DNA from: Elstera sp043721315
Lineage (GTDB): Bacteria; Pseudomonadota; Alphaproteobacteria; Elsterales; Elsteraceae
Direction: 5' to 3'
DNA: 64,000 nt
NCBI GenBank assembly: GCA_043721315.1
Contig: JAYSQZ010000052.1
Location: forward strand, 78,525 to 142,524
In this document: one piece after another, positions 43,502 through 50,695 of the stretch
How positions within the stretch are numbered: position 1 is the stretch's first letter
Layout of the letters: each line of letters opens with the position of its first letter
Position numbers and translations under genes: made by a program
The notes under the pieces: generated by a model
Seen by the model: the letters and a program-made list of their open reading frames with translations, nothing else
Told to the model about the DNA's origin: nothing
The model's database searches: none

Positions 43502-44304
43502 GCGGGATTTATTGGCTCGCCTCCTACCCGAAATCGGGCAATACGTGGTTGCGGCTGTTGTTGCATTCTTATTTTGCGGGTGGGAGTGCGGTCGATATCA
43601 ACGCGCTCTCCTTTGGGGGTTGGCGGGGCGATGAGCGGGCGCAGTTCGATGAAGCGATTGGCGTTGCCGCCTCAGACCTGACGACGACCGAAATTTCGGC
43701 CTGGTGGCCAGCGGCGCTTCAGGCGCGGGCGTTCGTGGAACCGGCATATCTCAAAACCCACGACGCGCGGCTATCGCGCGCTGCCGAGGGAACCCTGGGC
43801 GCGATCTATATTGTGCGCGACCCGCGCGATGTGGCGGTGTCGCTCGCCCGGCATATTGACAGCAGTATTGATGACGCGATTGCGGTGATGGGCACGCCCG
43901 ATCAGATGATGAACCAATCCCGTCGCAGCCTTAAGGCCCACTTACCGGAATATTGGGGCAGTTGGAGCCAGAATGCCGAAAGCTGGGCCGCGTCTGCGCC
44001 GTTTCCCGTTCATATCGTAACCTATGAGGCGATGCGCGCCGATACCGAGGCGGCTTTCGCCAAGGTTTTAGCCGCCTTGCGGGTGCCGCTTCAGGCAGAG
44101 GCGGTGAAGGCTGCCGTTGCGGCTTCAGCGCTCGACAAAATGCGGTCGCAAGAAGCGGCGCACGGCTTCATCGAATTCCCCACCGCGCGTAGCTTTTTTG
44201 GCGAGGGGCGCGTGCAAGGCTGGCGCGACCGGCTCACCCCCGCACAAATCGCCCGAATTGAGGCAGATCATGGGCCGACGATGGCCCGCTTCGGCTATCT
44301 TTAA
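43498..44304 (+). CDS. PAPS-dependent sulfotransferase
   Basis: 268-aa sulfotransferase with the 5'-phosphosulfate loop YPKSGNTW (residues 10-17) and the 3'-phosphate motif RDPRDVAVS (107-115), both intact. It should transfer sulfate from PAPS to a hydroxyl or amine. Coupling to the kinase (ATGA) and direct abutment to the lasso cyclase make the peptide the obvious acceptor. Neither predicted core contains Tyr, so a Ser/Thr hydroxyl or another acceptor would be needed. Confidence 0.87.
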   Translation: MSGIYWLASYPKSGNTWLRLLLHSYFAGGSAVDINALSFGGWRGDERAQFDEAIGVAASDLTTTEISAWWPAALQARAFVEPAYLKTHDARLSRAAEGTLGAIYIVRDPRDVAVSLARHIDSSIDDAIAVMGTPDQMMNQSRRSLKAHLPEYWGSWSQNAESWAASAPFPVHIVTYEAMRADTEAAFAKVLAALRVPLQAEAVKAAVAASALDKMRSQEAAHGFIEFPTARSFFGEGRVQGWRDRLTPAQIARIEADHGPTMARFGYL

Positions 44305-46236
44305 CTACTGATTGCCGCCTTCGCTCCAACGGATAAAGCGGCCCGTTTGAATAGCGCGGGGCAGCATATGCTCGAACTCGAAGCGCCGGGGCTTTGCGGC
44401 GTCGGCATCTGCGGGCCAATTGTCCAGCATCTCTTTGAGGCGCGGCAGGTCCAGCATGTCGGCGGCGAGCGGGCTGCGGGCCAACCGTTCGACTTCGGCG
44501 GTAAAACTCTCCCGTTGGGCCGAAATGCGCGCGAACCATTCGGGGTTCTGCTGGCCAATGTTACGCTCATCAACAATGCGCGATGGAAGCCGGTTGGCAA
44601 AGGCGCGGCGCATTAAGCTGCGTGTGCGCCCGTCCCACAAATATTGATCGCGCGGAATGCCGATACAGAAATCAACCAGATCGGCGTCGGCAAACGGGTC
44701 GCGCTGCTCGATCCCATAGTAAGCGCGCAGGGCCAGCGACGTTTCGAGGTTTCGAGTGCGGCGATTGTGCAGAAAATTCGCCTGAAGGCTACGGCTGTTA
44801 CCTTGGTGCAGAAACATGCCATCTTCGCCCGCCGCCCATAGCGCCTCATTGAAGCCGATTTTTTTGGCGAACTCCGGGCGCATTGCCGTTACGCGCGCCC
44901 ACGGCTCTTGCCCCGCATGCCGTAAGCGCCACTGCGTGTCGCGGAGTCTTGGGGGCAAGGCTGTTAGCAGAATATTGGCCTTCATTTGGTGCCACAATGG
45001 TTTGTTCCGGTACCGCAGCGCCGGAACGACGAATCGCAGCAGCTTATCGATGCGTCCAGCCCAGGCAAAATCGCTCATACCCCGCAACCCATCGAAGCTC
45101 AGGGTTAAGTTACCCATCGATCCTATTAGCAGCACCTCGTGTCCATCCGCGCGGGCGGCGCGATAGGTGGGGTCGAACCAGCCTAAATGATTACCGATGA
45201 AAATATTACGCCCGCCCGCAACGAAGAACGGCGTGGGGTCGTCCTCGAAGCTCGCCGGACCCGCTGAGTGATAAAAGCCCGATTTGATGTTTGGATATTG
45301 GGCCGCGAGGGCCTCGACGCTGGCCTGTTCGTTATCGTACCAGCCTTCACGCCCCTCAATATAGTGGCCGGGGTGGGGCACTGCCGTGTAGGTCTGAAGG
45401 TCTCCCGGCGCGCAGTGCAGGGCGGCAGAGGCGGCGACGGCTGGGCTATCCAGCCCGCCCGAAACCATGACGCCAGGGGTGCGCCGGGCGCGCAGCCGTA
45501 CTTTTACCGAACGGTCGAGCAGTTCCAACGCCGCGTCGGCATACTCTTCGGGTTTACGGAACTTCACGCGGCGGCTGGCATCAGGCCGCCAAAAAGCCCG
45601 CTCCTGCACACTGTCTTGCGTAACGCTCAGGTGAGTGCCGGGCGGCAGCAAGCGAATATCTTTATACTGGGTCGTGGCGGGATCGGCGATGTGAACGGAA
45701 AAATTTAAGGCCACTTCCAGCGGATCAAGCACTTTGGGAACGCCGGGAAACTGGTGCAGAGCGCTGAGGATGGTGGCGAACCAAAACCCGTTCGGGCGCG
45801 CATGCCAGTAAACGATCCGCATTGCCATCGCTGAGACAATGAGATCGGCTTGGCGCTTTTGGGGATCCCACACCGCAACCGTGTAATCACCCTTTAGGCG
45901 CTGAAGGTTTTCAAACCCAGAGCGCCCCACCCAACCTGAAACGATCTCAGAATCGGTCGCGTCGGGGCGAAGGCCCAAATCGGCAATAACTTGGGTAGGC
46001 TCGAACAGATAACCGCTGAACAGCACAACCCGGCCCGCTGCATCGGCCATCGGCTGGCGTTCGCGCATATCGTCTTCAGTAACGAAGCGTTGAGCGAGGC
46101 CAAAGGCGGCGACATCATCACACCAAGTTTTGGGTTTTCCTAATCCCGCGTCGAAGAAATTCGCCCCGGCGCGAGCACGGTCATCTTGAGTTAGCTGTTG
46201 TGCTTCAAAAGCGATGTAACCCCGAAAGAGCGTCAT
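44305..46236 (-). CDS. Asparagine-synthetase-type lasso cyclase (C protein)
   Basis: 643-aa AsnB-fold protein. The N-terminal Ntn domain begins MTLFRGYIAF and lacks the catalytic Cys2 of true glutamine amidotransferases. The synthetase domain has the ATP pyrophosphatase loop VSGGLDSPAV (258-267). This combination (dead glutaminase, live adenylation site) is that of lasso cyclases, which adenylate the Asp/Glu side chain and close the macrolactam. The closing residues IRWSEGG abut the sulfotransferase stop with no gap. It lies downstream of both precursor genes on the same strand. Confidence 0.88.
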   Translation of the reverse strand: MTLFRGYIAFEAQQLTQDDRARAGANFFDAGLGKPKTWCDDVAAFGLAQRFVTEDDMRERQPMADAAGRVVLFSGYLFEPTQVIADLGLRPDATDSEIVSGWVGRSGFENLQRLKGDYTVAVWDPQKRQADLIVSAMAMRIVYWHARPNGFWFATILSALHQFPGVPKVLDPLEVALNFSVHIADPATTQYKDIRLLPPGTHLSVTQDSVQERAFWRPDASRRVKFRKPEEYADAALELLDRSVKVRLRARRTPGVMVSGGLDSPAVAASAALHCAPGDLQTYTAVPHPGHYIEGREGWYDNEQASVEALAAQYPNIKSGFYHSAGPASFEDDPTPFFVAGGRNIFIGNHLGWFDPTYRAARADGHEVLLIGSMGNLTLSFDGLRGMSDFAWAGRIDKLLRFVVPALRYRNKPLWHQMKANILLTALPPRLRDTQWRLRHAGQEPWARVTAMRPEFAKKIGFNEALWAAGEDGMFLHQGNSRSLQANFLHNRRTRNLETSLALRAYYGIEQRDPFADADLVDFCIGIPRDQYLWDGRTRSLMRRAFANRLPSRIVDERNIGQQNPEWFARISAQRESFTAEVERLARSPLAADMLDLPRLKEMLDNWPADADAAKPRRFEFEHMLPRAIQTGRFIRWSEGGNQ

Positions 46237-46284
46237 AAGAATACCGCCTGAGATGTGAGATTTAGTGTTTAAGCGGCTTTAATT

Positions 46285-46303
46285 CGGCTCCACTGTGGAG
46301 CCG
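46285..46303 (-). promoter_or_regulatory. Hairpin in the leader of the cyclase gene
   Basis: Perfect 8-bp stem CGGCTCCA-CTG-TGGAGCCG, 49 nt upstream of the cyclase ATG and downstream of precursor 1. No T-tract follows on the minus strand, so it more likely attenuates or protects than terminates. Confidence 0.6.
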
Positions 46304-46383
46304 TAACCAGACCAGGGTTATTTGTTAGAATTTTAAGCGGGTTCTAAAGCCAAAAACTTTCCCCCTAAGCGCTGTATAACTGT

Positions 46384-46410
46384 CACGCTAAAAGCAAGGC
46401 TTGGAGCGTT
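46384..46410 (-). promoter_or_regulatory. Conserved 3' stem-loop after precursor 1
   Basis: On the minus strand, five bases past the stop codon of precursor 1: ACGCT-CC-AAGC-CTT-GCTT-TT-AGCGT, a 5+4 bp stem with a small internal loop. It is identical in sequence to 46822-46848 after precursor 2. It could set the ratio of precursor to enzyme mRNA. Confidence 0.7.
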
Positions 46411-46414
46411 AACC

Positions 46415-46588
46415 TTATGACATCGACGTTGGCGACGGCCCGTCATTACCAGGCTTTGAATTAAATTGAGTAAATTCTGCAATCGAAAATATCTTGATAG
46501 AGTCTAGTGGTGCAACCCAAGTCGACTCGTTTGTTTTCTGCTCTACTGCGTGCAACACACTTATGCGGTCGCTATGGTATTTTTCCAT
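46415..46588 (-). CDS. Lasso peptide precursor 1
   Basis: 57-aa precursor. The leader (1-41) has W24-x2-P27 and ends WVAPLDSIKIFSIAEFTQ; Thr40 at position -2 is the standard recognition residue. The predicted core (42-57) is FNSKPGNDGPSPTSMS. An isopeptide from the Phe1 amine to Asp8 would give an 8-residue ring and an 8-residue tail. The N-terminal residue is unusual (Gly/Ala/Ser/Cys are commoner). The last residue is Ser, the type modified by lasso kinases. ATG 46588 is chosen over 46597 because precursor 2 starts at the same place. The gene sits upstream of the cyclase on the same strand. Confidence 0.85.
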   Translation of the reverse strand: MEKYHSDRISVLHAVEQKTNESTWVAPLDSIKIFSIAEFTQFNSKPGNDGPSPTSMS

Positions 46589-46821
46589 CTGGCACACCCT
46601 ATTTCATTATTCGATCAAGGCTTCTGGCAAAGGCACAAGGTAGCGTAGGGCAGCATCCACCGGATTAAAATCATAGCTAACACTACTTCAGCCAGCCTCG
46701 AATAACAAGAATAAGCCCCTGATTTATGGGCTTGAGCCGACGTCTGCGGTGGGGCATCAAAACTAGCCAATAATTCAGTTACAGATGATTATGTTTTTTC
46801 AACTTAACGCTGTGTATCTAT

Positions 46822-46848
46822 CACGCTAAAAGCAAGGCTTGGAGCGTT
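46822..46848 (-). promoter_or_regulatory. Conserved 3' stem-loop after precursor 2
   Basis: Same 27-nt stem-loop as 46384-46410, following the second precursor stop. It is part of a 44-nt block identical in both copies (46383-46426 and 46821-46864) that also includes the last three codons, Ser-Met-Ser. Confidence 0.7.
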
Positions 46849-46852
46849 AACC

Positions 46853-47026
46853 TTATGACATCGAAAATGTCGCCGTCCCATCAGTACCAGGGTTCGAACT
46901 AAACTGAGTAAATTCTGCAATCGAAAATATTTTGATCGAGTCTAGCGGCGCAACCCATGTTGCCTCGTGGGTTTTCTGCGTTGCTGCCTGCGACACGTTC
47001 TCGCTGTTGCTACGATATTTTTCCAT
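46853..47026 (-). CDS. Lasso peptide precursor 2 (paralogue)
   Basis: 57-aa precursor, too short for ordinary gene-length cut-offs. It starts MEKYRSNSEN, has the same leader end WVAPLDSIKIFSIAEFTQ as precursor 1, and a predicted core FSSNPGTDGTATFSMS (42-57). Core positions F1, S3, P5, G6, D8, G9, S14, M15 and S16 are conserved between the paralogues. The ribosome-binding site is AGGG eight bases before ATG 47026. The copies are exactly 438 bp apart with no net indel in the coding part, showing a tandem gene duplication. Confidence 0.85.
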   Translation of the reverse strand: MEKYRSNSENVSQAATQKTHEATWVAPLDSIKIFSIAEFTQFSSNPGTDGTATFSMS

Positions 47027-47356
47027 GTGTCTCGCCCTATTTTGTCAACAGATCAAGTCTTGCAGCGAAGGCGCAAAACATCATCGCATCTGCCAGACTC
47101 TAGCTCACAGCAGATATTACTTCAGCCGCCTCCGAATATCAAGAACAAGCCCCAGACTGGAGGGCGTGGGGCCGATGTATGCGATCAAACGTTAAAGCCA
47201 TTGAATTAAAAAGTTGCAAAAAATATATTTTTTCAACCAAAAAATTCTTAAATTTGAACAATTCCAGTGTGACAAAGGCACACTCTTATGGTGTTTTAAG
47301 CGCACGGCATGGTCCTGATAATCTCGAAAACGTGCAGAACGGAGGAGGGTGCCACA
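47027..47356. other. AT-rich divergent control region (precursors / collar operon)
   Basis: 330 nt with no gene. The left part is the upstream half of the precursor duplication. The segment 47210-47275 is strikingly AT-rich for this genome (runs of A and T), as expected of promoters. A small hairpin GTGTG-N7-CACAC lies near 47268-47284. It should hold the promoter for the collar-protein operon to the right and for precursor 2 to the left. Confidence 0.55.
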
Positions 47357-47917
47357 ATGGATGGTTTTTTAGGGGAACTTCGACTCTTCGCTTTCGGGCA
47401 GGTTCCGAGATATTGGCTTCCTTGCAACGGCCAGGTTCTGAGCACCCAACAATATCAGGCTTTGTTCGCATTGCTGAGAACCACCTATGGCGGTGATGGT
47501 AGGGTCAACTTTGCCCTACCGGACTTGCGCGGTCGTGTCGCCATCGGTGTTGGGCAATCGAGCGACGGGCCAACGTATTATGAACTCGGTAAAACCGGCG
47601 GAACCGAATCAGTCACGCTGACCGCCGCCCAAACCCCGCCGCACACGCATGGGCTTGTGGCGTCTCAATCGACCACGACGACGGCAGGGTCTCCTTCCGG
47701 TAATTATATCGGCGTAGCAACCCAAAGTGCGGTAGGAACGCAACCCTTCAATCTCTATGCGCCCAAACCGGCAACCCCTGCCGATCCCACTTGGGTTCCC
47801 TTGCACCCTTCAACGATTTCCCCGGTGGGCGGGGGCGGCGCGCATGAGAATCGGCAACCGATTCTTGCAGTGCAAATTTGCATTGCCACCCAGGGCCTGT
47901 GGCCTGCGCGCGACTAG
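47357..47917 (+). CDS. Phage tail collar domain protein 1 (MdpB-like)
   Basis: 186-aa protein of the phage-tail-collar/microcystin-dependent-protein (MdpB) family. It starts DGFLGELRLFAFGQVP, then LPCNGQVLS..QYQALFALL..TYGG, PDLRGRVAIG, TPPHTHGL and a C-terminal NRQPILAVQICIATQG. Such proteins form short trimeric fibres in phages, but chromosomal stand-alone copies are common and of unknown function. No signal peptide. ATG 47357 has a perfect GGAGGAGGG. First of three tandem paralogues; its TAG stop is the first triplet of R1 copy D. Confidence 0.85.
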   Translation: MDGFLGELRLFAFGQVPRYWLPCNGQVLSTQQYQALFALLRTTYGGDGRVNFALPDLRGRVAIGVGQSSDGPTYYELGKTGGTESVTLTAAQTPPHTHGLVASQSTTTTAGSPSGNYIGVATQSAVGTQPFNLYAPKPATPADPTWVPLHPSTISPVGGGGAHENRQPILAVQICIATQGLWPARD

Positions 47918-48047
47918 AGCAAATCCCGAGCGAGTGCCCGATGCGCTTTGCGCGTCAAACGCGCTGGCACCCGCGACTAGCCTTTGCGGAACAAAAAAAT
48001 AAATTAGAGCGAGTGAAGTGAGCTTACGCGAACGGAATTTGCTCTAA
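47915..48047 (-). repeat. Dispersed palindromic repeat R1, copy D (inverted)
   Basis: Longest copy, in opposite orientation to the others, between collar genes 1 and 2. Terminal inverted repeat TAGAGCAAAT (47915-47924) / ATTTGCTCTA (48037-48046). Inside are the R1 blocks GCAAAGGCTAGTCGCGGGTG (as complement) and CGTTCGCGTAAGCTCA-like. It includes the stop of collar gene 1 and may weaken read-through to collar 2. Confidence 0.85.
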
Positions 48048-48078
48048 TTGTCGCCCCCTTTACCGAGTGGAGACACCA

Positions 48079-48618
48079 ATGTCAGAGCATTACCTGGGCG
48101 AAATTCGCCTTTTGGCCTTCAACCAATTTGTACCGGTCAATTTTCTACCTTGTGATGGGCGCGAGCTTCCGATCTCGCAGTATGAAGCGCTATACGCTCT
48201 CCTGGGCACGGCCTATGGCTCCAGTAGCGCCACAACCTTCAAACTTCCTGATTTACGCGGTCGCAGCCCGGTGAATTTAGGGCAACTCACCGGCGGTACC
48301 AATTATGCGCTCGCCCAGACTGCGGGGGCGGAAGTGGTGCAACTGACGACAGCGACGGTACCCCCCCACACGCATACGATTTCGGTTGTCAATACGGCGG
48401 CGACCGCGATGATCCCGGCTTCGACCAACGCTCCTGCAAACGTGGGGACGGATTTTTACTATTGTAATGAAGCCCAGGCCGGAAGTGTTCTCACCCTCGC
48501 TCCGGGCACTGTCCTACCCGATGGCGGGTCGAATCAGCCGCATTTGAACATGCAGCCCAGCCTCGTGCTGTCTTATGTCATCGCCGTAAACGGCATCTTT
48601 CCAGACTTCAACACTTAG
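48079..48618 (+). CDS. Phage tail collar domain protein 2 (MdpB-like)
   Basis: 179-aa paralogue: EHYLGEIRLLAFNQF, FLPCDGRELPISQYEALYALLG, LPDLRGRSPVNLG, VPPHTHTI and C-terminal MQPSLVLSYVIAVNGIFP. About the same length and motif order as the other two. ATG 48079 has GAGTGGAG upstream (GTG 48067 is an alternative). 21 nt precede collar 3. Function unknown; context links it to the lasso locus. Confidence 0.85.
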   Translation: MSEHYLGEIRLLAFNQFVPVNFLPCDGRELPISQYEALYALLGTAYGSSSATTFKLPDLRGRSPVNLGQLTGGTNYALAQTAGAEVVQLTTATVPPHTHTISVVNTAATAMIPASTNAPANVGTDFYYCNEAQAGSVLTLAPGTVLPDGGSNQPHLNMQPSLVLSYVIAVNGIFPDFNT

Positions 48619-48639
48619 TCTTGTTTTCGGGAGGCTGTT

Positions 48640-49236
48640 ATGGCTGATGCTTTTATTGGCGAAATTCGCATGTTTCCGTTTGGATATACCCCAATTGGCT
48701 GGATTGCCTGCTATGGTCAACAGGTCAGTATCGCTGAAAATCAGGCTTTATACAGTCTGTTGGGCGCGCGGTTCGGTGGGGATAACCGGACATATTTCAA
48801 TGTTCCCAATCTGAACGGTCGGATTCCTCTAGGTTCCGGTACCGCGCAGACAGGGACGCCCTACACGTTCGCAAGCGCGCTCGGTCAGGAAACCGTGGCG
48901 CTGGCGTTGAGCGAGGCCCCCAGGCACACGCATACGGTCAGTGGTAAGATCTCGACCGCAGGTGTAACGGGCCTTACCGGCGTTGCCACCGCAACGGGAA
49001 CGGCTCCCAATCAAGTTGGTAGTTCTCTCCTGAGTCGTGCCCTAACGGCAGCCGGTAAATTCATCAATGCCTATGACGTTCCGCCCACCACCAATGATAC
49101 GGCCTTCGGCGCCAAAGTTTCGACGGCTTACGGCAATCCACAGGGTGGCGCGGACCCGCATCCGAATGTCCAGCCTTATCTCGTTATGGCCTATTACATC
49201 TGTAACGACGGTGAATATCCGGTGAATCCCGGCTAA
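48640..49236 (+). CDS. Phage tail collar domain protein 3 (MdpB-like)
   Basis: 198-aa paralogue with ADAFIGEIRMFPFGYTPIGWIACYGQ, YSLLGARFGGDN, VPNLNGRIPLGSG, APRHTHTV and the C-terminal VQPYLVMAYYICNDGEYP. A strong GGGAGG precedes ATG 48640. Its stop TAA is followed immediately by the GTG of the GNAT gene with no gap, so the collar operon runs on into GNAT and B2. Confidence 0.85.
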   Translation: MADAFIGEIRMFPFGYTPIGWIACYGQQVSIAENQALYSLLGARFGGDNRTYFNVPNLNGRIPLGSGTAQTGTPYTFASALGQETVALALSEAPRHTHTVSGKISTAGVTGLTGVATATGTAPNQVGSSLLSRALTAAGKFINAYDVPPTTNDTAFGAKVSTAYGNPQGGADPHPNVQPYLVMAYYICNDGEYPVNPG

Positions 49237-49803
49237 GTGAGCGCTAATCTGGGGCTGACGAGGCCGTGGATTGCCCTGTCAGCCGACTGGTCCGCGCGCG
49301 GCGTCGAACTTCGGCTACGTCAGCCCGATGATCTGGCGTTCCTGCGCGATCTTTACCGCAGCACGCGGGCAGCAGAGGTGGCGGCGGCTGGGTTCGATCC
49401 GCTGACAGCGGCGCGGTTCCTCAATAGCCAGTTCGAGCTTCAAGGCCGCCATTTCGAGGCTCACTATACGCTAGGCGGGCAGCGCCTCATCGTGCTTGGC
49501 GGTAACCAGCCGATTGGCCGGGTAGAGCTTTGGGGGACGGAGGCGGATGGGCGGCCCGATCTCCGTTTGGTCGATATAAGTTTGCTGCCCGATTGGCAGG
49601 GCCGAGGATTGGGCCGCGCGCTGCTGTTGGCGGTTCAGCACACCGCAATGGCGGACGGACGCAGCGTGAGCCTGCACGTCGATAAGCTCAACCCTGCCCT
49701 GCGGCTCTACACCCGCCTCGGGTTTCGGAAGAGTGCCGACACGGGGGCCTCCTGGCGGATGGGGTGGCGCGGGGGCAAGCGCGCATCCGTGCGCGGGTCA
49801 TGA
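49237..49803 (+). CDS. GNAT-family N-acetyltransferase
   Basis: 188-aa acetyltransferase. Acetyl-CoA binding motif A is seen at DISLLPDWQGRGLGRALL (Q-x2-G-x-G/A), followed by LHVDKLNPALRLYTRLGF (motif B). The acceptor is unknown; in this operon a lysine of the lasso product, the collar proteins or a self-protection target are possible. Start GTG 49237 is contiguous with the collar 3 stop, and its own stop overlaps B2 as ATGA. Confidence 0.82.
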   Translation: MSANLGLTRPWIALSADWSARGVELRLRQPDDLAFLRDLYRSTRAAEVAAAGFDPLTAARFLNSQFELQGRHFEAHYTLGGQRLIVLGGNQPIGRVELWGTEADGRPDLRLVDISLLPDWQGRGLGRALLLAVQHTAMADGRSVSLHVDKLNPALRLYTRLGFRKSADTGASWRMGWRGGKRASVRGS

Positions 49804-50282
49804 CCCTTGATCGCCTTTCGACTATACTCCTGTTTATGAGCGACATTATCCCCCCCGCACCGCGCTGGGTGCATCGGGCGCGGGTGCTGGAAGCGTTGGC
49901 ACTCCTCGGTTTGGCGTGGCTCGCGGTGCGCCTGCTGCCCTTCCGCGCAATCGCGCCGTGGCTGGGGATGGTTCATTCCCCCCACGAGTTTCTTCCCGAG
50001 ACTATTCTGAGCGGTGACGCGCGGCAGGCTAAGGCCGTGAGAAGTGCGCTGCACGCCGCAACGCGCCGTCTGCCCTGGACCAGCACCTGCCTCATGCGAT
50101 GCCTGGCGGGCCGGTTGATGCTGGGGCGGCGGCGGGTGCCGAGCCTCGTTCGTCTTGGGGTCGCGCGGGAGGAGGCGCAGGAGCGCGCTCATGCTTGGCT
50201 CATCGCCAGCGGCATAGACGTGAGCGGCGGGGAGAGCGCCGCCGATTTCACGCCGATTTCCGATTTTGTCGCGGGCGATTGA
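49800..50282 (+). CDS. Lasso peptide leader protease (B2, transglutaminase-like)
   Basis: 160-aa protein of the lasso biosynthesis B2 family, a cysteine protease that removes the leader. The catalytic triad is visible as Cys97 (TSTCLMRCLAG), His131 (ERAHAWL) and Asp140 (GIDV), with RLMLGRRRVPSLVRLGV between, the usual family segment. The N-terminal extension is hydrophobic, as in many B2 proteins. The start ATG 49800 overlaps the GNAT stop; ATG 49836 is possible. It is 7.4 kb from B1, so the split B1/B2 genes bracket the locus. Confidence 0.88.
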   Translation: MTLDRLSTILLFMSDIIPPAPRWVHRARVLEALALLGLAWLAVRLLPFRAIAPWLGMVHSPHEFLPETILSGDARQAKAVRSALHAATRRLPWTSTCLMRCLAGRLMLGRRRVPSLVRLGVAREEAQERAHAWLIASGIDVSGGESAADFTPISDFVAGD

Positions 50283-50303
50283 ATCCTGCTTCAGAATATC
50301 GGG

Positions 50304-50366
50304 CAAAAAAAGGGGCTGCGACAAGCGCAGCCCGAGTTTAGGGAGGAAACGTCCGCAGAGCGGACA
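50304..50366 (-). ncRNA. Candidate small RNA or distal znu terminator
   Basis: On the minus strand: hairpin GTCCGC-TCT-GCGGAC (50365-50351), an unpaired CGTTTCCTCCC stretch, then a terminator stem GGGCTGCG/CGCAGCCC (50333-50313) followed by seven T (50311-50305). A CCTCC loop between two hairpins is typical of anti-Shine-Dalgarno small RNAs in alphaproteobacteria. A TATA-like TTATAG lies just upstream. It could instead be the far terminator of the zinc-transporter operon. Confidence 0.5.
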
Positions 50367-50695
50367 ATCATCTATAACGATGATGCAATGCAACATAATG
50401 AAGATTTCCGCATTCGGCAAGCTGAATCGGTAAAGCTGGGTGGTATGGAACCCATGCATACACGAATCAACCCTCAGCAACGCCGTAGTTCGGCAAGCGA
50501 CATAGGGCTATCTTTTTGAAATATATAACTAAAAATCATCACAAGAGCTAAAAATCTTCACGAAAATTTCGTTTGCCTAAATTCAGTTAACGGCTTGTTA
50601 GTCGCAGAGCGCTTCTAAGTTCATGCCAGCAATCCTGACCTTCACGCCGCGTTGCGTCATGAGAATTGACCCATGCTGACGCGCTATCCCCCAGC
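50367..50695. other. Non-coding interval between lasso locus and znuB
   Basis: About 330 nt, AT-rich around 50505-50590, with no open frame that I can support and no tRNA. It contains an ATCATC/GATGAT pair next to the sRNA candidate. Nothing else is identifiable. Confidence 0.5.

Larger units (their letters stand above)
46383..47185 (-). repeat. 438-bp tandem duplication containing the two lasso precursors
   Basis: Two diverged direct copies, about 46383-46745 and 46821-47185, offset 438 bp. Similarity covers the 3' stem-loop, precursor gene and roughly 130 bp upstream (for example CTTCAGCC...GAATA.CAAGAA.AAGCCCC). The leader-coding part and the 44-nt 3' block are far better conserved than the N-terminal third and the core. 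The far limits are approximate. Confidence 0.8.

Noticed and set aside
44305..46236. Cyclase as a true asparagine synthetase
   Set aside because: The catalytic Cys2 of the glutaminase domain is missing, and two lasso precursors lie directly upstream.
47357..49236. Collar proteins as a prophage remnant
   Set aside because: No capsid, portal, terminase, tail tube, lysis or integrase genes, and the operon ends in GNAT and lasso B2.
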